Below are positions 48,049 through 55,605 of a stretch of DNA of 64,000 nucleotides, piece by piece. The notes beneath the pieces are model-generated. The model was given only the letters and a program-made list of their open reading frames with translations, was not told where the DNA came from and did not search any database. The stretch covers positions 186,001 to 250,000 of the forward strand of contig NZ_ABGR01000003.1 of NCBI RefSeq assembly GCF_000171815.1, written 5' to 3'. Within the stretch, counting starts at the first letter, position 1. Each line of letters starts with the position of its first letter. The stretch is from Vibrio sp. AND4 (GTDB lineage Bacteria; Pseudomonadota; Gammaproteobacteria; Enterobacterales; Vibrionaceae). A program made the translations under genes and the position numbers.

Positions 48049-48648
48049 ATGAACCGTAATTGGTCTCTTATTCTCGTGGTTGCTTTCGCCTTTGGCTTTG
48101 GTGCTAAAACGTATCTAGACAGCCAAAAAAAAGCAGAGGAAAAGCCGCAAGAGCCCACCGAACAAAGCGTGCTGTATGGCGAAGGCGATAACGCTGTCGA
48201 TATCTTCGATACCAACGATGAACGCATTCGTATTGTTTACTTTGGCTTTACTCGTTGTCCAGACGTATGCCCAACCTCACTCGCTATGCTCGCTGGCGCA
48301 CTCAATCAAATCAACGACGCACAAAAAGCGCAATTGCGTCCTATGTTCATCTCACTTGATCCAGAACGCGACGGAGCAGATGCATCAGCCAAGTACGCTC
48401 ATTATTTCCATCCTATGATTGAAGGCTTGTCAGCACCACTCAACGTGACCACCCCACTTGCTCACAAGTACGGCGTAATCTTCCGCAAAACAGAGATGGA
48501 AGGCTCGGAGCTGAAATACACACTCGACCACAGTTCTTATTTCTATTTCTTGAAGCCTGACGGCACACTCATCACCAAGGTGCCACATACGTTAACACCT
48601 GCGCCAATTGTCGAGGCAATAACCAAACTGACGGCGAACAACTCATAA
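48049..48648 (+). CDS. SCO1/SenC family copper-binding thioredoxin-fold protein
   Basis: The 199-residue protein has an N-terminal membrane anchor and the SCO motif FGFTRCPDVCPTSLAML (CxxxC), with the third copper ligand His in YTLDHSSYFYFLKPDG. SCO proteins help assemble the CuA centre of cytochrome c oxidase or act as thiol-disulfide reductases. ATG 48049 is chosen because AAGGA lies six bases before it; the ATG at 48043 overlaps that site. A strong terminator follows. Confidence 0.9.
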   Translation: MNRNWSLILVVAFAFGFGAKTYLDSQKKAEEKPQEPTEQSVLYGEGDNAVDIFDTNDERIRIVYFGFTRCPDVCPTSLAMLAGALNQINDAQKAQLRPMFISLDPERDGADASAKYAHYFHPMIEGLSAPLNVTTPLAHKYGVIFRKTEMEGSELKYTLDHSSYFYFLKPDGTLITKVPHTLTPAPIVEAITKLTANNS

Positions 48649-48720
48649 AGCACAACTGCCATCAGAACGTTGGCACACTCAACCCTACTGCTCAGTCCTT
48701 TAGCGCAAACGAAATTTACA

Positions 48721-48748
48721 AAGCTCTTCCGTAGTGAAGAGCTTTTTT
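48721..48748 (+). terminator. Terminator after the SCO gene
   Basis: AAGCTCTTC and GAAGAGCTT form a perfect 9-bp stem with a six-base loop, followed by TTTT. Confidence 0.9.
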
Positions 48749-48886
48749 ATTTATCATTCTGTTATGCAATCATACCAACCTGTAAGCGTTCAGAATATCG
48801 CCATCAAAGCTCCCCATGCTTTGTATCGAGTCTCCGCTCGCTCCAAAAAGTCACGCTTGGTGATCACACTGATATCGAGTTACTCA

Positions 48887-49798
48887 TCAGTCATTCCTGG
48901 TCATATTTGGCATTTGCCCCAACATGCCATCTTCACCAAAATGGAATGTTTCAAGCTGAGCTCTAGGCGTGGTGCTCGATTTTATCGAGCTTGTATGCAG
49001 GGCCTCATCATTTGTACTCGCAGCATAAAGCTGCCCCGAAAATGGGATACTAGTGTCGTAATTTTCAAACCATACCGCCATTGCTTTTGTTAGCAAAGCA
49101 TCAGACTTATCTACATGTGCCAAATAAGAGCCATGGTTAGCAAATATTCTCAAATCATGAACCAAATTCGGTATGTTTTCATCAGGAAAGACGGCGGCCA
49201 TCAAGATGCCTGGGATCTTTTGGTACCACATATCACATACAGTCTGGAATGAAGTGCCTAGATCCTGTATTCGTCCTGGTTTCACGTAACGCATGGTAAA
49301 ACCAAACAACGGAGGACCCTCTTCTCTACCGCCATCAGGTTTAATGAAGCCAGCGATACATTTCTTAAACTCGTAGTGTACGCCAGAAACAGCTTGGACT
49401 CTCTTTTTACACTCCTCATCCCACCCGCCGTACACAGTTAAAATATCTGGGCTTTCAGGTGAGCAGTCATACATATCCCACAAGGGTTCTCCTTTAGTAG
49501 GGCGAGATAAGTAATCGTTGAGGGCACTAGCATTTCGCACCCATACGATATGCCAGTATGCAAACGGATCTTCTGTGTCTGGGAAGGCAAATATTGCCTT
49601 TATGTCAGGGTTCTCTTTGTAAGTTAACTTGGAAAAAACTTGGTACGCACTTTTAAATTCGACAAGTTTTTCTCTGTTAATATGACGCTTACCATAAATA
49701 ACAGCAGGTGTTATGTTTGCTGAACCATGTATAACAGCCCTCTCTTCGCACCGAGATGCGATAGGATTTGCTTGCTCTTTCTTATCTTTAGGTTTCAT
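48887..49798 (-). CDS. Unrecognised cytoplasmic protein, possibly with two ABM-like domains
   Basis: The 303-residue protein has no signal peptide or membrane segment. Residues 33-105 (VIYGKRHINREKLVEFKSAY, then AYWHIVWVRNASALNDYL) and 165-260 (FGFTMRYVKPGRIQDLGTSF, then SYLAHVDKSDALL) each look like a dimeric alpha-beta-barrel of the antibiotic-biosynthesis-monooxygenase type. That is a fold guess from strand-helix pattern only. It is a single gene downstream of the protease gene on the same strand, separated by a terminator. Confidence 0.7.
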   Translation of the reverse strand: MKPKDKKEQANPIASRCEERAVIHGSANITPAVIYGKRHINREKLVEFKSAYQVFSKLTYKENPDIKAIFAFPDTEDPFAYWHIVWVRNASALNDYLSRPTKGEPLWDMYDCSPESPDILTVYGGWDEECKKRVQAVSGVHYEFKKCIAGFIKPDGGREEGPPLFGFTMRYVKPGRIQDLGTSFQTVCDMWYQKIPGILMAAVFPDENIPNLVHDLRIFANHGSYLAHVDKSDALLTKAMAVWFENYDTSIPFSGQLYAASTNDEALHTSSIKSSTTPRAQLETFHFGEDGMLGQMPNMTRND

Positions 49799-49828
49799 AC
49801 ATTCTCTTAACTGCGTTACCTCAACTCC

Positions 49829-50016
49829 CTATATTAATAGTTGAAGTTTCCGTTTTCTTCCCATTGAGTCAGTTAGAGAGTTCTCGACCTTCGGTCTATA
49901 AAATGCGCCTTCGCCATCTTGTAACTCAGTTTGGAATTTTAGCTGTTCCCCGTGATACAGCACGGGGATCAACATTAACAGAATGAAATCAATGACCTCA
50001 GAAAAAATAAAAACTA
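49829..50016. other. Unassigned gap with a hairpin
   Basis: CCCCGTG and CACGGGG pair across ATACAG at 49949-49968. A 64-codon minus-strand frame runs through (49829-50023) but begins inside the protease terminator and has no ribosome site. I see no known RNA or gene. Confidence 0.35.
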
Positions 50017-50038
50017 GGGGCATTTGTTAATGCCCCTT
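50005..50038 (-). terminator. Terminator after the S8 protease gene
   Basis: AGGGGCATT pairs perfectly with AATGCCCCT around TGTT (50017-50038). On the minus strand AGTTTTTATTTTTT follows; on the plus strand TTTTG follows, so it can act both ways. Confidence 0.85.
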
Positions 50039-50086
50039 TTTGTACTAGGAAGCTAACGATGCCCATTGATTTAACATCTATAAGCT

Positions 50087-51811
50087 CTATGGCTGTTCAG
50101 ATAAACTTGAAAAAATGGCTTCGGCATCAACAATACCGCCAGAAATTGACACCGTTTCAAATGGAACGAGGTCCGATGGCGAAGAAGGTTTTTTTACCAA
50201 CAAACCTGAATAAAGTCTGGACTCTTCCATTAACAAAGACTTCAACTCTGTGGCCGTTAGATCTGGATAGTTTGACCAGACTAAGGCAGCAACACCCGAG
50301 ACAACTGGCGCAGCCATACTTGTGCCACTGAGAGACGCGTAGGTATTATCAGGTGTTGTAGATAGAATACGATAACCTGGAGCGAAAATATCGACGCTGT
50401 TTTGACCAAAGTTACTGAAGCGGGCGACCAGTTTTTCGTCAGCGTATTGTGCTGAAGCTCCAACATCCATCCAAGTTTCAATTGGCTGCGACCAAGCATG
50501 TTGAGCAAATCGATTCGGGAAACTTGGTTTTAAGTCGTTGTCATTTTTACTGTTACCGGCTGAGTGAATAATGAGTACCCCTTTTTTAGCCGCATAGCGA
50601 AAAGCATGATCAACGATAAACTTGCGTGGGGAATAACTTTTACCAAAGCTCATGTTGATGATTTTAGCGCCATTATCAACAGCATATCGAACTGCGTTGG
50701 CAATATCTTTGTCACGCTCATCACCATTGGGGACGACTCGAACTGACATAATTTCAACATTTTGAGCAATACCATCAATACCAATCCCGTTACCGCGCTC
50801 TGCCGCAATGATTCCAGCTACATGAGTACCATGCCTGCCTGACGGACCTTTAACGAGGTTATTTCCATAGCCTTTCTCCCATGGATTACTGATATCATCT
50901 TGAACTATCATTTGACGACTATTGAAGTTGACATTGTAATGATATTGCAATGATTCTAGATAACGATTACGGCGAGAATCTAAATAATCAAAGGAATACC
51001 AATTCTCAAAAAGTTTAACCAAATTACCTGCAGCTTCAGAAACAAGTGGAGATTCATGTTCAATCAGAGGTGTTAATCCACTGATGCTAAAGTCGTCGTG
51101 TAAGATGACATCTAAAATCTGTTGTTGGTACGTTTGAGCAAGCTCTATTGCCTCTTCAACGCGCTCTAAAGCAGTACGCTTGCCTTCAATGGCTTGGAGA
51201 AAATCCTGCTCAATTTTTTTGAAGTACGCTTGTTGGTCTGCGTCCAAAGGTTGTTGTTCTGCTAAAATATCGAGGTACTTTTTGTATTCGCGTGTCACCT
51301 CTAGTGTGTCTTGATTAACGTTTTTTCCATGTTGGTTGCCAAGGAAATTCCAACCGTGCACATCATCAATGTAACCGTTGTTATCATCATCGATCCCATT
51401 ATCAGGAATTTCATCTTGATTGGTCCAAAGCTTATTCTTCAGGTCCTCATGCTCGATGTCGACACCTGAATCTAAAACGGCGACGATGATCGTTTTTGGT
51501 ATTGCCGGAGGCAATAATGCTTCATAAACAAAATTAGAACCGACACCTTGCACGTTGGATGATGTAGCTGAAAGATTAAACCAATCTTGCTGACTTTCTT
51601 CTGGTGGTGTTAAAAAATGCAAAACAGAATGCATCGGTTTAGGTTGCTTATTGATTGAATAATCTTCAACAATAGTACCTTTGACGTTTGTTATGTAAGG
51701 GGAATTTAGAGCATGAGGTGAATCAGTATCTTCCACAGCTTGCACAGCAAGAGCATTAGAGGAAGCTAAAATAGCTATATTTGTAAAAGAAAGTCTCAGC
51801 GTTTTCTTCAT
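50087..51811 (-). CDS. Secreted subtilisin-type serine protease (S8)
   Basis: The 574-residue protein has a signal peptide (MKKTLRLSFTNIAILASSNALA) and the catalytic triad: Asp in AVLDSGVDIEHED near residue 112, His in GRHGTHVAGIIAAE near residue 330, Ser in LSGTSMAAPVVSGVAALV near residue 520. A stretch of about 190 residues between Asp and His is mostly helical and charged (residues 165-300), larger than in plain subtilisins, and matches the group with DDDNNGYIDDVHGWNF. It probably acts in the periplasm or outside the cell. It is a single gene. Confidence 0.9.
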   Translation of the reverse strand: MKKTLRLSFTNIAILASSNALAVQAVEDTDSPHALNSPYITNVKGTIVEDYSINKQPKPMHSVLHFLTPPEESQQDWFNLSATSSNVQGVGSNFVYEALLPPAIPKTIIVAVLDSGVDIEHEDLKNKLWTNQDEIPDNGIDDDNNGYIDDVHGWNFLGNQHGKNVNQDTLEVTREYKKYLDILAEQQPLDADQQAYFKKIEQDFLQAIEGKRTALERVEEAIELAQTYQQQILDVILHDDFSISGLTPLIEHESPLVSEAAGNLVKLFENWYSFDYLDSRRNRYLESLQYHYNVNFNSRQMIVQDDISNPWEKGYGNNLVKGPSGRHGTHVAGIIAAERGNGIGIDGIAQNVEIMSVRVVPNGDERDKDIANAVRYAVDNGAKIINMSFGKSYSPRKFIVDHAFRYAAKKGVLIIHSAGNSKNDNDLKPSFPNRFAQHAWSQPIETWMDVGASAQYADEKLVARFSNFGQNSVDIFAPGYRILSTTPDNTYASLSGTSMAAPVVSGVAALVWSNYPDLTATELKSLLMEESRLYSGLLVKKPSSPSDLVPFETVSISGGIVDAEAIFSSLSEQP

Positions 51812-52219
51812 GGTAATTACAACCTTTCATTGTGGGATCGATGTTACGTTGAGAAAATCCTAAATATTAAAAACGACCTTGCGAACAAAATGTTAAACAA
51901 ATGTTAATTTGATCTCACTAGAGCAAAAAACAATTTAATAAAATTTGAACTGACCATCTTTATAAATAAAACAGCAGATAATTTTATTGTGACTATGATT
52001 GTGAGTTTATATTGTTAATTCTAATATTTAACTGTTGTTAAGAGATTATTGAGATCAGTGTTTATAATACTAATTAATACTTTATCATTAAATTATCTAG
52101 TATCGGCCTATGCGCTTTAACGTCGTAGTGTAAAGACAAAGGCGCAACGTTATCCTACCCATGCAAATCAAGAGAGACTTTGAACTACCGCACATGTTAA
52201 ATGCTAATTTAATGAAAAG

Positions 52220-52617
52220 TTATTCGGTTATTGAATCAGCACTAAACCGTTTTCTAAACTCTGTTGGGGTAAGGCCTACTCCCTCAGAAAGACCTTCCTA
52301 AAAGCGCTAACATCATGATGCCCCACTTCATAAGAGATTTCATAGATTCCTTTTTTAGTTAGTTCGATCAGTTGACATGCATTGTGCAATCGCAATTTTT
52401 TCAAGTACTGGAATATGGTTAAGACGACAGCTTTTGTAAATCACCTTTGTAGAGTTATAGGACTAACAAAGTAACTCTCTGCTATGTTCATTACAAAAAA
52501 AGGTTTAGCGTAGTGTTCTGATAACTTTTGGGAGGGTCCGTGTAATACCGTTTCGGTGTCTGCTATAACTTCCTGTATCGCAAACTCAGCAAAGTAATCT
52601 GCAGCGGAGTAATCACA
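52220..52617 (-). pseudogene. Remnant of an AraC/GlxA-type transcriptional regulator
   Basis: Translating the minus strand by hand gives an AraC C-terminal domain broken by at least one in-frame stop (in LQR*FTKA) and one frameshift. Recognisable pieces in order: IAESYFVSPITLQR (first HTH), FQYLKKLRLHNACQLIEL, GIYEISYEVGHHDVSAFRKV (second HTH) and, in the next frame, VGLTPTEFRKRF. The GHHDVSAFRKVF and GLTPTEFRKRF patterns point to the GlxA-like group. Upstream codons (52617 toward 52660) are too decayed to read. No intact sensor domain remains. Confidence 0.75.
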
Positions 52618-52820
52618 CTAAAAAGGAAAGGAGCAATTTCGAGTTACAAAGTTCCTCGGGTAAAATTCAATACTATCAAGCCCAACCTGACTCATTGCTG
52701 GACAAAAAATTAGATAAATTCTGAATCACTTAATGCAAATCAATAAATCATTATGCTACTATACACACATTGTCCCATTTAAATTCACATCCTGTGAACA
52801 TTAATAATTAAGTAAATAAT

Positions 52821-53996
52821 ATGAATTTTGAGACGACACTTAATAGGATTCTAAATGAATCCCACTTATTAAGTGCAGGGAGAGTGCTCTCTTCAATAGA
52901 ACCAATTATAGATAGACTTCCTAATAATATTTTCTCCACAATTCTTAGAACTCGAATTGAAATAACAAATCAAATAGATGAAAATGCCAAGAACTATAAT
53001 ATTGCAGGTATCTTAGAAACAGAAGCTTTCCAAAAATCGCTACTTTGTAAAATTGATCATTGGCCAATCGAATACTTCTTACTCGAGCAAATTGCAACGA
53101 AGTACTTTGGAAACTGGGCAATATTTTGGTGCGAATATGAAATATATATAATTAAATCTAAATACCCTGCAAAAGAATATCATGGTCTCGGTATGGAGCT
53201 TCCAATCAAGGAAGAAAACTACGCTTCAACGGTTATCAATGATATTGAAATGTCACAAAGTAAATACTATACCCACCACCACAGTGCCCCATTAGTGCTT
53301 AAAGATGCCATATTGCTGATTAATCTTTGTACTTTTATAGCAAAACTTAAATGGTATGAAATGTTAGAAACATTAGCTCTCTCTCAAACAGGGTGTCATT
53401 TTATACTTAAGTGCGAAACTGAAACGAAAGAGCTTCCTGTCATTGTTTCTTCTGCTAAAATTCAAGGTTGGAATGACTCTTCACAATGGCTCTATTTCAC
53501 GCCCTTTTTCAAGCCTGATAATTGGAACTTATGCCTACCTAAATCTTTTGAAGAGAAATATATCGATTTAGAAGTGTTACAACCTGACTTTAAGCCAAGA
53601 CTGGAATCAGCCAAGAACTTTGAAAACCACCTGTGGAATAGTCTTCAAAGAACAGATAAGATTTGTGAAGTTTTACGCCTCACAGTGAGCGGAAGCATGC
53701 AACAGTGCGCATTTTACTTATACCTAGCTCAGAAGCATCTAATGCGACACTTAGACGAACTAGGTTACAGATTGACGTTCACGATAATTGAACAGCCTTG
53801 GATGATTCGTTTCTACAATACCTTACAACTTAATGGGTACTTTCACACAAGTCGAAAAGACCTCAACGATACGGGAAGATTCACATACAAAGGCGCGTGG
53901 GTTGTACCTAACTTAAGAAAAGAATTAGATAGCTTGTGCTTTCGTAAATATAAACAAAGAGTTGTTATCGGAAAAGAAAGACTCGAGACAGATTAG
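52821..53996 (+). CDS. luxM: Acyl-homoserine-lactone synthase, LuxM/AinS family (intact copy)
   Basis: The 391-residue protein matches the LuxM/AinS family in length and pattern: LSAGRVLSSIEPIIDRLPNN near the start, WAIFWCEYEIYIIKSKYPAK near residue 100, GSMQQCAFYLYLAQKHLMRH near residue 295 and PWMIRFYNTLQLNGYFHTSR near residue 330. LuxM makes N-(3-hydroxybutanoyl)-homoserine lactone (HAI-1) in V. harveyi; LuxN senses it. In this window the gene is followed not by luxN but by a decayed luxN start, transposase debris and a second, deleted luxM. Base composition is AT-rich compared with its neighbours. No ribosome site is obvious before the ATG. Confidence 0.88.
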   Translation: MNFETTLNRILNESHLLSAGRVLSSIEPIIDRLPNNIFSTILRTRIEITNQIDENAKNYNIAGILETEAFQKSLLCKIDHWPIEYFLLEQIATKYFGNWAIFWCEYEIYIIKSKYPAKEYHGLGMELPIKEENYASTVINDIEMSQSKYYTHHHSAPLVLKDAILLINLCTFIAKLKWYEMLETLALSQTGCHFILKCETETKELPVIVSSAKIQGWNDSSQWLYFTPFFKPDNWNLCLPKSFEEKYIDLEVLQPDFKPRLESAKNFENHLWNSLQRTDKICEVLRLTVSGSMQQCAFYLYLAQKHLMRHLDELGYRLTFTIIEQPWMIRFYNTLQLNGYFHTSRKDLNDTGRFTYKGAWVVPNLRKELDSLCFRKYKQRVVIGKERLETD

Positions 53997-54117
53997 TGAC
54001 GGAAACCCTCATCACAAACATTCTGAATAGCAGAGCTATCATATTAGTACTAGCATGAGCGTCTTTTTTTGTCGATCGCTCTATTTTAGTCGGGGGCCGA
54101 AAAGCTTGGGTGATTCG
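53997..54117 (+). pseudogene. Decayed 5' end of luxN
   Basis: About 120 bases after luxM align with the true luxN start at 55606: TGACGGAAACC for ATGACTGAAACC, AGAGCTATCAT for AAAGCTATCGT, TCTTTTTTTGTCG for the same run, and TCGGGGGCCGAAAAGC for TCGGGGACCAAGAAGC. The start ATG is lost and a deletion of about 20 bases causes an early stop near 54057. Confidence 0.8.
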
Positions 54118-54138
54118 GCCAACCATAGATAATTGCTG

Positions 54139-54615
54139 CTATCGTATTGTCTGAGAGGCTTTGTGGCGTAATTCAGCGGAACTAAATCCAAAGCCTACGC
54201 TCTGACCAGTTACGGCCACTGTCCCTCGTAACCAAGCTCCCATAGGATGCGAGCTCGAAGCTCTGCAACGTACTGCTCCATGAATGAGTCGTTTCCATAG
54301 GTCTCGAATAAGCTTCACAAATGGCTCTTGCATCATTTGCATCGCTCTTTTGTCTACCCACAAGAAGCTTAACATGCTGTGCTGAAATGAATGATACCTT
54401 AAAGCCAAGTCTTTCTAAGGCTTGCTTCAATAGCATGATGAAGCGCATGACCCCGTAGCCAGTAGAGTGTTATCTAGAAGCTAAGGGATTGTATGGGGCA
54501 GTTTAACTCGAGCAACCTTACGATTTAACGAGATAATACCGTCAATATTCAATACACATACTTGAAAGCAATTTTTAGCTAAATCGATACCGACAGTTTT
54601 AATAGATATGGCTGT
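54139..54615 (-). pseudogene. IS110-family transposase remnant
   Basis: On the minus strand the N-terminal DEDD transposase domain is recognisable in two frames: IKTVGIDLAKNCFQVCVLNI then, after a stop and frameshift, KVSFISAQHVKLLVGRQKSD and ANDARAICEAYSRP. These are the two conserved N-terminal blocks of IS110/IS1111 transposases. The C-terminal Ser-containing domain is missing, so it cannot move. It separates the two luxM copies. Confidence 0.85.
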
Positions 54616-54735
54616 TACTTCTAACCTTGATGGCTTTGCCTGTCGTGTAGTACAACAATGTTAGAGGGGAGGCACGTCCATAATATCAAAGTCCTTTATC
54701 TTATTCGAGAAATTACATAAAACCTGAATTATTTA

Positions 54736-55605
54736 ATGCAAATTAACAACTTATTATGCTACTATCAACACAAAATTCCACCTATTAAGTGCAGAGAGAG
54801 CACTCTGGCAATATTTTGGTGCGAATATGAAATATATATAATTAAACCTAAATATCCAGCAAAAGAATATCAGGGTCTCGATATGGAGCATCCAATCAAG
54901 GAAGAAAACTACGCTTCAACGGTTATCAATGATATTAAAATGCCACAAAGTAAATACTACACCCGCCACTACAGTGCCCTTTTAGTGCTTAAAGATCTCA
55001 CATTGCTGATTAATATTTGTACTTTTATAGCAAAGCTTAAATGGTATGAAATGTTGGAAACAATAGCTCCCTCTCGAACAGGATGTCATTTTATACTTAA
55101 GTGTGAAACTGAAATGACAGAGCTTCCTGTCATTGTCTCTTCTGCTAAAATTCAAAGTTGGAATGACTCTTCACAATGGCTCTATTTCACGCCCTTTTTC
55201 AAGCCAAGACAGGAATCGGCCAAGAACCTTGAAAACCACCCTTGGAATAGTCTTCATATAACGGACAAGATTTGTGAAGTTTTACGCCTCACAGTGAACG
55301 GAAGCATGCAGCAGTGCGCGTTTTACCTATACCTAACTCAGAAGCGCCTAATGAAACACCTAGACGAACTAGGTTACAAATTGACGCTCACGATAATCGA
55401 ACAGCCTTGGATGATTCGCTTCTACAATACCTTACAACTTAATTGGTACTCTCACACAAGTCGAAAAGACTTCAACGATACGAGGAGATTCACATTCAAA
55501 GGCGCGTGGGTTGTACCTAACTTAAGAAAAGAATTAGATAGCTTGTGCTTTCGTAAATATAAACCGAGAATTATTATCGGAAAAGAAAGGGGGGAAATAG
55601 ATTAG
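54736..55605 (+). pseudogene. Second luxM copy with internal deletions
   Basis: The frame is open for 289 codons, but compared with the intact luxM it lacks the true start and most of the first 100 residues, then a further 27 residues (positions about 230-256). The rest is about 85% identical in protein by hand count, with several drastic changes (for example Gly to Trp, Leu to His). The 5' part before codon 24 is upstream luxM DNA and joined fragments, not coding in origin. Its TAG stop directly abuts the luxN ATG, the normal luxM-luxN junction. It is probably inactive, though it may still help translate luxN. Confidence 0.82.
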
